Source: JAMXLO01 sp963812475
Lineage (GTDB): Bacteria > Pseudomonadota > Alphaproteobacteria > Acetobacterales > Acetobacteraceae
DNA length: 64,000 nucleotides
Direction of reading: 5' to 3'
Assembly (NCBI GenBank): GCA_963812475.1
Contig: CAWEVI010000063.1
Location: 107,543 to 171,542 of the forward strand
Shown here: in pieces, positions 26,773 to 36,050 of the stretch
Layout: each line of letters begins with the position of its first letter
Position numbering within the stretch: position 1 is the stretch's first letter
Notes under the pieces: model-generated
Databases searched by the model: none
What the model saw: only the letters and a program-made list of their open reading frames with translations
Told to the model about the DNA's origin: nothing
Position numbers and translations under genes: made by a program

Positions 26773-27893
26773 GTGCAGTGCCCTGATGGCTGCCGTGAAA
26801 CATAGGCGGCCGCCTCGGTCAGCACCTCGTCGGGAGCAGGCTGACGAAGGTAAGTGCCCAGATCGCGACAAATACGTTCCACCGGATTGCCTCGCCGAAA
26901 CGCTGACAGGCCGAGCGAGCGCTGCACGAGCCGCATGGCGTCGAGGCACGCGGTTTCAACAGCGATGCGCGCCAGACCCGTATAGGCAATTGCATGGCCA
27001 GGATCGGCGTGATGGTCCTCCACGATCCGCGCCACCTGTCGAACCCAAAGGTGGCTGGTTTCACAGGCCACCAGTGCATTGCCCAGCCGCTGCAGCTGAT
27101 GCGGATCATCCAGTCGGCCGGCCGCTTTCAATTGGGTCGTGGCGTGGTCGATTAGGCTCTGCAGCCCCCCTGCTGCGACCGCCGAACTGCGCCAGGCACC
27201 GGTGGAGAATACCGGCTCCTTCAAGTAATCGCCGGGCTGACCCAGGCACGCGTCACGATCGATCGTGGTGCGCGTAAAATCCACAGCACCGGTCACGGCG
27301 GCGCGCATGCCTTGCAATGGCGATTCCAGCGGCCGCACATGCTCACCGGTGCCCAGCTCGATGACGAGCATGCGTGCCTCGCCCCTTTCGTCCACGGCCG
27401 TTACCAAGGCTCGCGTCGCATAGCCGGCTGCGGAACAAAACATCTTGCTCCCATCGAGGCGGATCTCGTTAAGGTTGCATGACATGCGCAGCCCGTTTTC
27501 GGGCGGGTCGGTGACCCAGAGGGCAAATAGATGACCGCTCCGGACATCTTCGGTGGCACGGGCGCACTGCCTGGGGGAACCGTAACGGGCGATCAGATGA
27601 CGCGCATTGACATGGGCCTCCACGACGCGTCCGACCGAAAGGTTGCCGCGTCCGGCCTGTACGAGGACGCAGGCCAGTTTGTCGGCGGTGGTTCGGACAT
27701 CCTGTGGCGAGAGGTCCTGGCCGATCGGCAGTGGCAAAGCCAGGACGCCGGCTTCACGCAAGGCCGCAAGCTCTTCAGTCGGAAATGCGCCGGCTTCATC
27801 GAGCCGTGCCGCGCGATGCTGCATCCAAGGGACGAGCGCCGACACGCGATCAACGGTCGTTGCATCGTTCGGCGCGGGAGGGACGATGCTCAT
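26769..27893 (-). CDS. Acyl-CoA dehydrogenase-like flavoprotein
   Basis: A 374-aa protein with the acyl-CoA dehydrogenase layout: N-terminal helical domain (LREAGVLALPLPIGQDLSPQD), middle beta domain (LFALWVTDPPENGLRMSCN, GSKMFCSAAGYATRALVTA) and C-terminal four-helix domain (AAGGLQSLIDHATTQLKAAG, CLDAMRLVQRSLGLSAFRRG). No clear catalytic Glu can be named. Within this GT2-PIG-L-methyltransferase cluster it may act on a carrier-bound or glycan-linked acyl group rather than in beta-oxidation. Downstream coupling (GTGA) with the PIG-L gene supports a shared pathway. Confidence 0.82.
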   Translation of the reverse strand: MSIVPPAPNDATTVDRVSALVPWMQHRAARLDEAGAFPTEELAALREAGVLALPLPIGQDLSPQDVRTTADKLACVLVQAGRGNLSVGRVVEAHVNARHLIARYGSPRQCARATEDVRSGHLFALWVTDPPENGLRMSCNLNEIRLDGSKMFCSAAGYATRALVTAVDERGEARMLVIELGTGEHVRPLESPLQGMRAAVTGAVDFTRTTIDRDACLGQPGDYLKEPVFSTGAWRSSAVAAGGLQSLIDHATTQLKAAGRLDDPHQLQRLGNALVACETSHLWVRQVARIVEDHHADPGHAIAYTGLARIAVETACLDAMRLVQRSLGLSAFRRGNPVERICRDLGTYLRQPAPDEVLTEAAAYVSRQPSGHCT

Positions 27894-27928
27894 GAGCCAC
27901 TATCTGCCATGACCAACGCAATTGGGCA

Positions 27929-29158
27929 TCACTTGGATAACTTATCCTCCAGGTTGCGTCGGTAAACATCGGGCAGGAGTCCCGGCCAGGATCTGCGGAA
28001 AGCAGCTCGGTGCGCGCTCGGATCGAGTAATTGCCGCGCATAGGCAATTTGCGCCGGCAATTCAGTGAACTTCACGCGCCGGCGAAGCAGGAGCGGACTG
28101 TGGGCCTCAATCTCGGCCCAAGAGGTACCGAAATAGCGTCTGCTCACCAGATGCTGAAACATCGGACCCGGGATGCCGAGATCTGCCGCCAGCTCTTTTG
28201 CTGGCGCACATCCGGCCGCCTGTTCGTGCCAAGCGCTTCGAACCCTGCGACGAAAGTCGATGCGGCGATATGCATCGATAGCGGGTTCCAGGCTGTCGTC
28301 GACAAATTCATCCTGCTGGCGCATCCGGCGACGGATCGTGTCGGCCATTCCACCGGATGCCCGGCCATTTATCCTGCCGGAGACTGTGACCCTGACCGTC
28401 GGGTCATGTCGAATGCGGGCGTCCATCCGAGTGAGTACCTTGACCAAAGCGCGATCTTCGCCCGAGTCCACCGGTGGTATGCCACCCGAGCGCTTGAATG
28501 CGGCGACAGTGACGGCCAGGCTGGCACCCGCCGCTTCAGTATGGCGCGGCCATGGGTCGGCAGGGTCGGGATCGTGCTTCGCCGCGATCTGATCAAGCAA
28601 ATCGGCCAGCTCACATTCCAGGGCATCGTCCGCATGCAGATGCGATGGAATGAGCGCTGCTTCGGCGGGATCGACCACTGCCCGTCCACACACCAGGTCG
28701 GCTCCTGCCGACAGCGCCATCAGGTTACGCTCGATCCAATCGTGCGCGACAACCGCATCGGCATCGGTCGTCAACAGAGTCCCGCCGGCGCCAGCGAGCT
28801 CAGCGGCATGTTGCATGACCAGCCGGCGTGCGTTGCCCGCGTTGGCGACGGGTGACGGGAATGTGTGGCACTTTATATGCAGTTTGTACGGCAGGGACAC
28901 CGCCAGAACGCGGGCAGCGGCGTCCGTTTGGTCAGTGCAGTTGTTCAGCAGCAACAGTACGGCGCAAGGCATCACGGTTTGCCGACCAAGCGCGAGAAGA
29001 CAGGAATCAATCCGTTCGACTTCGTTTTTCACAGGAATAGCGACAACAATCGAATTCTTGACGAATTGCAGCCGCTTCTTGCTCAAAGACCCTGGCCCCA
29101 CGGCGACATCGCATGGCTCGGACGAACCATGGGTCCAATCGATCGAAGTTTGAGACAA
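27929..29158 (-). CDS. Family 2 glycosyltransferase
   Basis: A 409-aa GT-A fold transferase. The nucleotide-sugar region begins at SIVVAIPVKNEVERIDSCLLAL, with the divalent-metal DxD motif in TTDADAVVAHDW and a later acid region near VDSGEDRALV. A ~150-residue C-terminal extension (FRRRVRSAWHEQAAGCAP..., LLPDVYRRNLEDKLSK) is not part of the GT2 fold. No membrane helices. It is first in a four-gene set on the minus strand and probably adds the sugar that PIG-L and the methyltransferase then modify. About 240 bases of non-coding sequence separate it from pcaF. Confidence 0.85.
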   Translation of the reverse strand: MSQTSIDWTHGSSEPCDVAVGPGSLSKKRLQFVKNSIVVAIPVKNEVERIDSCLLALGRQTVMPCAVLLLLNNCTDQTDAAARVLAVSLPYKLHIKCHTFPSPVANAGNARRLVMQHAAELAGAGGTLLTTDADAVVAHDWIERNLMALSAGADLVCGRAVVDPAEAALIPSHLHADDALECELADLLDQIAAKHDPDPADPWPRHTEAAGASLAVTVAAFKRSGGIPPVDSGEDRALVKVLTRMDARIRHDPTVRVTVSGRINGRASGGMADTIRRRMRQQDEFVDDSLEPAIDAYRRIDFRRRVRSAWHEQAAGCAPAKELAADLGIPGPMFQHLVSRRYFGTSWAEIEAHSPLLLRRRVKFTELPAQIAYARQLLDPSAHRAAFRRSWPGLLPDVYRRNLEDKLSK

Positions 29159-29398
29159 AGGCCGCCTGGTTCAGGGTGGAGTGACGGATGTGACGAGAAC
29201 TATTCGAAGTCGCAGCCGAAACGCCCCAGTTGGCCTTGTGTCCCTTCATCATGCCAGTGTTCGCCAATTCTTGAACGACCTGGCGCATGGTCGCGAAACG
29301 CTGACACATCGGTCTGGCGAAATCGCAAACTGATATCCGGACGGCGAGCCGGTCGGTCCCCGTTGCCATGACACCGATCGGGCTGCCAGCAAAGCGAA

Positions 29399-30604
29399 TC
29401 AGACGCGCTCGATCAGTGCCGCGATCCCCTGGCCGACCCCGATGCACATGGTGGCAATCGCGCGCTTGCCCCCGCGCGTCTCGAGCGAATTGAGCGCGGT
29501 CAGCGCCAGACGCGCGCCGGACATCCCCAATGGATGGCCGAGCGCAATCGCGCCGCCGTTCGGGTTCACATGCTCGGCATCATCCGGCAGACCAAGTTGT
29601 CGCATCACCGCCAGGCCCTGGGCGGCAAACGCCTCGTTCAGCTCGATCACGTCGATGTCGCCGATCTTCAACCCGAGCCGCTCCAGCAGCTTCCCCGTGG
29701 CGGGCGCCGGGCCGATGCCCATGATCCGCGGCGGCACGCCGGCTGTCGCCATCGCCACCACACGTGCCCTGGGCGTCAGGCCGTGACGCGCCGCCGCCTG
29801 CTCTGAGGCGATGATCAGCGCCGCGGCTCCGTCGTTCACCCCGGACGCATTGCCGGCGGTCACCGTGCCGCCTTGCTTGCGAAACGGCGCCCGCAATTTC
29901 GCAAGGCCCTCCAATGTGGTGTCGCCGCGCGGATGCTCGTCGCGGTCAACCGTGACCGTGCCCTTGCGTGTCGCGATCTCCACCGGTGCGATCTCGCGGG
30001 CGAAGAAGCCGTTCTCCTGCGCCGCCTTGGCGCGCATCTGCGAGCGCCACGCGAATGCGTCCTGATCGGCGCGAATCACCTGAAAATCCTCGGCCACGTT
30101 CTCCGCCGTCTCCGGCATCGCATCGACGCCGTACTGCGCCTTCATCAGCGGGTTGACGAAGCGCCAGCCGATTGTCGTGTCATATACGTCGGCGGAGCGG
30201 GAGAACGCCTCGGTCGCCTTGCCCATGACGAACGGTGCGCGGGTCATGCTCTCCACGCCGCCGGCGATCATCAGTTCGGCGTCGCCCGCGCGGATGGCGC
30301 GTGCGGCAGTACCAACCGCATCCAGTCCGGAACCGCACAGTCGGTTGATCGTGGAGCCGGAGATGTGCTCCGGCAGGCCGGCCAGCAGTGCCGCCATGCG
30401 CGCGACATTCCGGTTATCCTCGCCAGCCTGATTTGCGCAACCATAGATCACATCGTCGAGTTGTTCCCAATCAACCGACGAGTGCCGCTCCTTCAGCACA
30501 CGCATCGGATGCGCCGCCAGATCGTCGGTGCGCACATCCTTCAGCGCGCCACCGTAGCGACCAATCGGCGTGCGAACGAAATCGCAGATATAGGCTTCGG
30601 CCAT
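29399..30604 (-). CDS. pcaF: 3-oxoadipyl-CoA thiolase / acetyl-CoA acyltransferase
   Basis: A 401-aa type II thiolase, the length of PcaF. The acyl-accepting Cys is in STINRLCGSGLDAVGTAARA, the His in GGAIALGHPLGMSGAR and the second Cys in ATMCIGVGQGIAALIERV, all intact. The N-terminus AEAYICDFVRTPIGRYGGAL is characteristic of the 3-oxoadipyl-CoA group, which ends aromatic (beta-ketoadipate or phenylacetate) catabolism with acetyl-CoA and succinyl-CoA. No other pca or paa genes are in the window, so the physiological substrate is not certain. Confidence 0.9.
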   Translation of the reverse strand: MAEAYICDFVRTPIGRYGGALKDVRTDDLAAHPMRVLKERHSSVDWEQLDDVIYGCANQAGEDNRNVARMAALLAGLPEHISGSTINRLCGSGLDAVGTAARAIRAGDAELMIAGGVESMTRAPFVMGKATEAFSRSADVYDTTIGWRFVNPLMKAQYGVDAMPETAENVAEDFQVIRADQDAFAWRSQMRAKAAQENGFFAREIAPVEIATRKGTVTVDRDEHPRGDTTLEGLAKLRAPFRKQGGTVTAGNASGVNDGAAALIIASEQAAARHGLTPRARVVAMATAGVPPRIMGIGPAPATGKLLERLGLKIGDIDVIELNEAFAAQGLAVMRQLGLPDDAEHVNPNGGAIALGHPLGMSGARLALTALNSLETRGGKRAIATMCIGVGQGIAALIERV

Positions 30605-30776
30605 GGCGATCCTCCCAAGGTTGCGGTTTCCGATGGCCTAGGCCATCGCGCGGGACTGGGCAAGAAGAGCGCTCCGCGCCATTGCAGTCTGCACCACCAT
30701 TGTTGTCTGGACACGGCGAATGTACTGACCCGAACATTGCGGCTTCTCGACTCGATTCGATGGGTGAGACACCGGG

Positions 30777-31433
30777 ATGCATGCAGGTCTTCGCGCTGGT
30801 TCGGCCATAGCACTGCTCATGGGGGTGCTGTCGGGACCGGCTGCTGCCGACATGGTGGTTTACTATCGGGCCCATGGTTGGGATGCGTTCAGTGGTCCGG
30901 ATGAAAACGGCAACTCGGTGTGTGGCATCGGCATGACCAATGCGGCCGACAAGCGGAGTTTCTCGATCCGGTTCCAAATCGGAAGCGACATCGTCACGTT
31001 CCGCGCAAAGAAGGCGAGCTGGAACATACCGTCGGGTACGTTGCTTCCCGTGATCCTTCAAATTGGGCTCGACACGCCGTGGAACATGCAAGGTGTCGGC
31101 AACGGACAGATCGCTGAGTGGTCGTTGGACCGCAACACAATCCAGACCTTCGACACGCAGTTCCGACATGCCAGGACGCTGACGCTGACGTTCCCGTCGG
31201 GCAGCGAGCCGCCGTGGACCATTGCGCTCAGGGGCTCAACCGCGATCAGCAACGCGTTCGGACGCTGCATTACGGTCCTGACGCAACGTGAGGCGAACGG
31301 GGCGCGACAGTCCAGCGTGCCAACGGGTCAGGAAACGACACAACCGTTCGGCCGAGCAACGGCGCAACAGCCGGATCTGGCTCCTTCGCAGCCATTCGGG
31401 GCTGCCGGTGTACCGCCGGCGGCACCGCGCTAG
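30777..31433 (+). CDS. Exported protein of unknown function
   Basis: A 218-aa protein with a signal peptide (GSAIALLMGVLSGPAAADM) and a beta-rich body (VYYRAHGWDAFSG, SFSIRFQIGSDIVTFRAKK, TLTLTFPSGSEPPW) containing two cysteines that could pair (VCGIGM, GRCITVL). The C-terminal ~45 residues are Gln/Pro-rich and probably disordered. It has no recognised domain. Divergent from pcaF and 35 bases upstream of the GFA-family gene, with which it may be co-transcribed. Confidence 0.65.
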   Translation: MHAGLRAGSAIALLMGVLSGPAAADMVVYYRAHGWDAFSGPDENGNSVCGIGMTNAADKRSFSIRFQIGSDIVTFRAKKASWNIPSGTLLPVILQIGLDTPWNMQGVGNGQIAEWSLDRNTIQTFDTQFRHARTLTLTFPSGSEPPWTIALRGSTAISNAFGRCITVLTQREANGARQSSVPTGQETTQPFGRATAQQPDLAPSQPFGAAGVPPAAPR

Positions 31434-31468
31434 CCGGGACTCTCCGATACACGCAAAGGGGTTGGAAG

Positions 31469-31909
31469 GTGACAACGTCCGGACGGTGCCTGTGCGGGGC
31501 GATCCGTTACGAATATCAGGGTGAACCGCAGGCGGTCGTCCATTGCCACTGTGAAAGCTGCCGCCGCCAGACTTCTTCGGCCGTCGCGACGTTCGTGATT
31601 GTGCCGAAGTCGGCGCTGCGCTTCACCCGCGGACAACCCACTGAGTTCACGTCGTCACCCGGCGTGCAACGCAGCTTTTGCGGCGAATGTGGTTCCCCGA
31701 TCGCCTATCGGAGCGCTCGGCGGCCGGACGTGGTCGATCTCTTTGCGGGAACGCTGGCCGATCCCGCCGCGGTCTCCCCCTCGTGTCACGTTTACACCGA
31801 GGAGCAGCTTCCGTGGTTCGAAGTGCTCGACGATCTGCCGCGCTATGCGCGATTGCGCCACGGGACGACGCCGACGCGGCATGGTCCGCGTAAGGCGTCG
31901 CCCACCTGA
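31469..31909 (+). CDS. GFA/CENP-V family zinc protein
   Basis: A 146-aa protein from a GTG start. Zinc ligands are arranged as in glutathione-dependent formaldehyde-activating (GFA) family proteins: GRCLCGAIRYEY, HCHCESCRRQTSS and FCGECGSPI. Most family members of this length are uncharacterised; a role in thiol-bound aldehyde handling is inferred only from the family name. Convergent with gltA, 13 bases between stops. Confidence 0.85.
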   Translation: MTTSGRCLCGAIRYEYQGEPQAVVHCHCESCRRQTSSAVATFVIVPKSALRFTRGQPTEFTSSPGVQRSFCGECGSPIAYRSARRPDVVDLFAGTLADPAAVSPSCHVYTEEQLPWFEVLDDLPRYARLRHGTTPTRHGPRKASPT

Positions 31910-31922
31910 GCGCTTAGGGTTC

Positions 31923-33236
31923 TCAGCCGCGGCGCTCCACCGGCACATAATCGCGACGGGGCGCTCCGGTGTAGATCTGCCGTGGCCGGCCGATGCGCTG
32001 CTCGGGATCCTCCATCATCTCCTGCCACTGGCTGACCCAGCCGACCGTGCGCGACACCGCGAACAGCGCGGTGAACATGCTGGTGGGGAAGCCCATCGCC
32101 TTCAGGATGATGCCGGAATAGAAATCCACGTTCGGATACAGCTTGCGATCGACGAAGTATTTGTCGTTCAGCGCGATCTTCTCGAGTTCCATCGCCAGGT
32201 CGAGCAGCGGATCGCCTTTGATGCCAAGCTCCTCCAACACATCGTGGCAGGCCTTCTGGATGATCCGCGCCCGCGGATCGTAGTTCTTGTAAACCCGGTG
32301 GCCGAAGCCCATGAGCCGCGCGTGGTTGTTGCGATCCTTCACGTCCTCCAGGAAGTCCGGGATGTTCTTCACGTGGCCGATCTCGGTCAGCATCTTCAGC
32401 ACCGCCTCGTTGGCGCCGCCATGTGCCGGGCCCCAAAGGCTGGCTATGCCGGCCGCGATGCAGGCGAACGGGTTGGCGCCGGTCGATCCGGCCAGCCGCA
32501 CCGTGCTGGTTGACGCGTTCTGCTCATGATCGGCGTGCAGGATCATGATCAGGTCCATCGCCTTCGACAGCACCGGATTGACCTTGTATGGCTCGGCCGG
32601 CACGGCATGGAACATGTGCAGGAAGTTCTCGGCGTAGCCCAGGTCGTTGCGCGGATAGATGAACGGCTGGCCGACGGAATATTTGTGCGCCCATGCTGCG
32701 ATCGTCGGCACCTTGGCGACCAGACGGAACGCGCTGATGCGCCGGCTTTCCGGATCGTGGATATCCAGGCTGTCGTGATAGAACGCCGACAGCGCACCGA
32801 CCACGCCGCACATCACCGCCATTGGATGCGCGTCGCGGCGAAACCCGTTGTAAAAGGTGCGGATCTGCTCGTGCAGCATCGTGTGCCGCATCACGCCGAG
32901 TTCGAACTCGTGCCGCTCCTCCTTGCTGGGCAGGTCGCCGTTCAGCAGCAGGTAGCAGATTTCCAGGAAGTTCGATTTCTCCGCCAGCTGCTCGATCGGA
33001 TAGCCGCGATATAGCAGGACGCCCTCATCGCCGTCGATATAGGTGATCTTGCTCTCGCAGGATGCCGTGGCGCCGTAGCCGGGATCGTAGGTGAAGATGC
33101 CGAGGTCGCCATACAGCTTGCGGATATCGGCGACCGGCGGTCCGAGTGTGCCGTCGATCAGCGGCAGGCTGCTGGACTTGTTGGACCCGTCAAGCGAGAC
33201 GGTGATGGACCGTTTGGCCGAGGCGCTCATGCGCAT
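31923..33236 (-). CDS. gltA: Citrate synthase
   Basis: A 437-aa type II (hexameric, Gram-negative) citrate synthase condensing acetyl-CoA and oxaloacetate. Catalytic positions are visible in LWGPAHGGANEAVLK (His), GFGHRVYKNYDPRARI (His) and LYPNVDFYSGIIL (Asp). The N-terminal zinc-like/NADH-sensing domain (ITYIDGDEGVLLYRGYPIEQL) is intact. Monocistronic by spacing, with 172 bases to the acyl-CoA ligase stop. Confidence 0.97.
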   Translation of the reverse strand: MRMSASAKRSITVSLDGSNKSSSLPLIDGTLGPPVADIRKLYGDLGIFTYDPGYGATASCESKITYIDGDEGVLLYRGYPIEQLAEKSNFLEICYLLLNGDLPSKEERHEFELGVMRHTMLHEQIRTFYNGFRRDAHPMAVMCGVVGALSAFYHDSLDIHDPESRRISAFRLVAKVPTIAAWAHKYSVGQPFIYPRNDLGYAENFLHMFHAVPAEPYKVNPVLSKAMDLIMILHADHEQNASTSTVRLAGSTGANPFACIAAGIASLWGPAHGGANEAVLKMLTEIGHVKNIPDFLEDVKDRNNHARLMGFGHRVYKNYDPRARIIQKACHDVLEELGIKGDPLLDLAMELEKIALNDKYFVDRKLYPNVDFYSGIILKAMGFPTSMFTALFAVSRTVGWVSQWQEMMEDPEQRIGRPRQIYTGAPRRDYVPVERRG

Positions 33237-33408
33237 ATCCTTGTTGCCGTGGCGAGGCTGCGCTCGCCGTTAAGCGCCTGCCCGTCAGGCGGTGCTCAAT
33301 GCAAAATTATGGCGGACCGGACCGGGACGCAACCTTCGCGCCCGCAGCATTGATCAGGCCGCCCGCCATGCGGCCGTAATCCGGATGGCGGTTACAGAGC
33401 GGCGAGCC

Positions 33409-35043
33409 TCACGGCGCGGTGTTGTGATAATGGTCGCGATACCTGGTGCGCAGGTCCGTCTTCAGCAGCTTTCCGGTCGCCGTGTGCGGCAGTTCGGCAA
33501 CCACCAGCACCTCATCGGGCAGCCACCATTTCGGCACCCGCCCCTGATATATTTGTAGCACCGAGGCGGGATCGATGGTGTGCCCGGGCCGGGCAACCAC
33601 CAGCAGCAACGGCCGCTCGTCCCATTTCGGGTGCAGCGCCGCGACCACCGCGGCCTCGGCTACGTCGGGGTGCGAGACGGCAATATTCTCCAGCGTGATC
33701 GAGCTGATCCATTCGCCGCCGGACTTGATCACGTCCTTTGAGCGGTCGGTGATCTCCATGGTACCGTCGGGGTCGATCGTCGCCACGTCGCCGGTGGCGA
33801 ACCAACCGTCGGCGTCGCAGGCGCTGCCCGGCGCCTCGCCGAAATAGCCGCTGCAGACCCAGGGTCCGCGCACCATCAGGTCACCGAACTGCTTGCCGTC
33901 CCATGGCAGTTCGACGCCGTCGCCATCGACGATCTTCATGTCGATGCCGGGCAGGATCCGGCCCTGCTTCAGCATGTGGCGCACCGCTGCGTCGCCGGAA
34001 AGCCCGGGCTTCGGCGCATTGTAGGTGCCGACGGGGCTCAGCTCCGTCATGCCCCAGCCATGTTCGACCGTAACGCCGAACTCGTCGCGGAACGCCTCGA
34101 TCAGCAGCGGCGGCGCGGCAGAACCGCCGGTCATGATCCGCGTCACCGTCGCCAGCTTCTCGCCGCTGGCACGCAGATGGTGCAGCAGGCCGAGCCACAC
34201 GGTCGGCACGCCACAGGTCATCGTCACGCGTTCCTGGTTGAGCATGCGGGCGAGGCTGGCGCCGTCCAGATGCCGCCCCGGCAGCACCAGCGTGGCGCCG
34301 GTCAACGCGGTGGCATAGGGGATGCCCCAGGCATTGACGTGAAACATCGGCACGACCGGCAGGATGCGGGTCGTGATGCGCAGCGACAGCACGTCGGGCA
34401 GCGCGATCGCATAGGCGTGGATTACCGTGGAGCGGTGGCTGTACAGCACGCCCTTCGGCCGCCCCGTGGTGCCGGATGTGTAGCAGAGTGCGCTGGCGGT
34501 GTTCTCGTCGAAGCTCGGCCATGCGTAGTCGTCGTCGGCCGCATCCATCAGTTCGTCGTAACAGAGCAACCGCATGCCGCGTGGCAGATCGAGCGTCGGC
34601 ATGCCGGCGGCGTCGGTCATCATCACGACAATCCGGACGCAGTCGCTGATACGCGCGGCGATGCCGCCGATCAGTGGCGCGAAGCCCGGATCGACGAACA
34701 GCACGCTGTCGCCGGCATGGCCGATGATATAGGCGATGTCGTCGGGCGCCAGCCGGGGATTGATGGTGTGGCAGATCGCCTGCATGCCCGACGTCGCGTA
34801 ATAGATCTCCAGATGGCGGCAGTCGTTCCACGCCAGCGTGCCGACGCGGTCCTGCGCCTGGACGCCAAGGCCTTGCAGTACGCGGACCAGCCGCCGCGCG
34901 CGGTGTTCGGTCGCCGACCAGGTGGTGTGTTGCGTCGTGCCCTGACCGGTCGCGGAAACCACTTCGGCGCTTGCGTGATGGCGCGCCGCATGGGTGAGCA
35001 GCGACGAGATCAGTAGCGGCTGTTGCTGCATCAATCCCAACAT
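33409..35043 (-). CDS. Fatty-acyl-CoA ligase (AMP-forming)
   Basis: A 544-aa adenylate-forming enzyme. P-loop-like motif CYTSGTTGRPKGVLYSHRS, the GWGMTELSPVGTYN motif, the hinge DGWFATGDVATIDPDGTMEI and the region DRSKDVIKSGGEWIS are complete; the catalytic Lys lies in TATGKLLKTDLR near the end. It resembles medium/long-chain fatty acid:CoA ligases (FadD3/FadD13-like). I start at ATG 35043 behind a GGAGAG site; the longer in-frame version would run into the divergent SDR gene. Substrate chain length cannot be inferred. Confidence 0.9.
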   Translation of the reverse strand: MLGLMQQQPLLISSLLTHAARHHASAEVVSATGQGTTQHTTWSATEHRARRLVRVLQGLGVQAQDRVGTLAWNDCRHLEIYYATSGMQAICHTINPRLAPDDIAYIIGHAGDSVLFVDPGFAPLIGGIAARISDCVRIVVMMTDAAGMPTLDLPRGMRLLCYDELMDAADDDYAWPSFDENTASALCYTSGTTGRPKGVLYSHRSTVIHAYAIALPDVLSLRITTRILPVVPMFHVNAWGIPYATALTGATLVLPGRHLDGASLARMLNQERVTMTCGVPTVWLGLLHHLRASGEKLATVTRIMTGGSAAPPLLIEAFRDEFGVTVEHGWGMTELSPVGTYNAPKPGLSGDAAVRHMLKQGRILPGIDMKIVDGDGVELPWDGKQFGDLMVRGPWVCSGYFGEAPGSACDADGWFATGDVATIDPDGTMEITDRSKDVIKSGGEWISSITLENIAVSHPDVAEAAVVAALHPKWDERPLLLVVARPGHTIDPASVLQIYQGRVPKWWLPDEVLVVAELPHTATGKLLKTDLRTRYRDHYHNTAP

Positions 35044-35143
35044 GGCGTCTCTCCGGTTTGCCGGGCGGCTTTCCTTGCCGCCGTTTCCGGTGATGATAGG
35101 CAACCCGGGCATCCGGGGACAGAGAAAGCGCGGAGGTAGTTCC

Positions 35144-35836
35144 ATGGAGATGCGATCGGCTCTTATCGTCGGGGCAGGGAGCGGTTTGAGCGCCTCGCTG
35201 GCGCGGCTGTTCGTGCGCAACGGCCTGCAGGTGGCGCTGGCGTCGCGCAATCCGGATCGCCTGGCGGCGCTGGCCAGCGAGACCGCGGCAGCGACGTTCG
35301 CCTGCGAGGCTGCGGAACCGGAAGAGGTCGGCGGCCTGTTCGACGCGGTGATCGCGACCCAGGGCGTGCCCGACATCGTGGTTTACAACGCCAGCGCGCG
35401 GGCGCGCGGACCGGTCGCGGAGCTCGATCCGGAAGCTGTGGCGCGGGCGATTGCGGTCAGCGCGTTCGGTGGCTTCCTGGTCGGCCAGCAGGCGACACGT
35501 CACATGCTGCCGCGCGGATCGGGTGCGATCCTGTTCACCGGCGCATCCGCCAGCGTGAAGGGCTATCCGCTGTCGGCGCCGTTTGCGATGGGCAAGTTCG
35601 CGTTGCGCGGCCTGGCGCAGAGCATGGCGCGCGAGCTGTCGCCGCAGGGCATCCACGTCGCGCATTTCGTCATCGATGGCGGGATCCGCAATCCGGGCCG
35701 GACCGAGCCCGCCGACAAGCCCGACAGCATGCTGGATCCCGACGCGATCGCCGCAAGCTACTGGCACGTGGTGCAGCAGCCGCGCAGCGCCTGGACCTGG
35801 GAACTCGAGCTGCGGCCGTGGGTGGAGCGGTTCTGA
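35144..35836 (+). CDS. Short-chain dehydrogenase/reductase with Phe in place of catalytic Tyr
   Basis: A 230-aa Rossmann protein starting MEMRSALIVGAGSGLSASLA (GxxxGxG-like nucleotide motif), with VYNASARARG replacing the usual NNAG and ILFTGASASVKGYPL carrying the Ser. At the YxxxK site the sequence is FAMGKFALRGLAQSMAREL, so Tyr is Phe while Lys is retained. Divergent from the acyl-CoA ligase (100 bases between starts), which suggests shared control. It may be a non-classical SDR or have altered chemistry. Confidence 0.85.
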   Translation: MEMRSALIVGAGSGLSASLARLFVRNGLQVALASRNPDRLAALASETAAATFACEAAEPEEVGGLFDAVIATQGVPDIVVYNASARARGPVAELDPEAVARAIAVSAFGGFLVGQQATRHMLPRGSGAILFTGASASVKGYPLSAPFAMGKFALRGLAQSMARELSPQGIHVAHFVIDGGIRNPGRTEPADKPDSMLDPDAIAASYWHVVQQPRSAWTWELELRPWVERF

Positions 35837-35922
35837 TCGCAGAGCGAGAGCCACCGAGGTAGCGAACAGGGTCCGTCGCGCGAAGCGCATTACCGTTGTC
35901 TTCTCTGTGGCTCTCTGTGATC
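35835..35922. repeat. Imperfect inverted repeat after the SDR gene
   Basis: Arms 35835-35859 (gatcgcagagcgagagccac...) and 35901-35922 (ctctgtggctctctgtgatc) are complementary apart from a one-base bulge and two mismatches. The left arm starts inside the SDR stop codon. The core word ctctgtggctctctgtg marks it as a dispersed repeat; it could also act as a transcript-end hairpin. The remainder of the 214-base gap before the NIPSNAP gene shows nothing else. Confidence 0.55.
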
Positions 35923-36050
35923 TTCGGCCAACTCCGTGTGGAACCTTACTTACTTACCATATTCTCAACGACCTCGGCTGCCGCACCACTTGCCGCGGAG
36001 AGCGACGCGCCGCAGACTGAAATGCATCAAACTGTAGGAGGAAACTCGCG

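Noticed and set aside
29007..29447. 146-codon minus-strand frame between glycosyltransferase and pcaF
   Set aside because: Overlaps the starts and ends of two supported genes and has no family match; the gap is left as non-coding.
33881..35890. 669-codon minus-strand open frame overlapping the acyl-CoA ligase and SDR genes
   Set aside because: Another reading frame of the ligase gene; Arg-rich, no motif, crosses two real genes.
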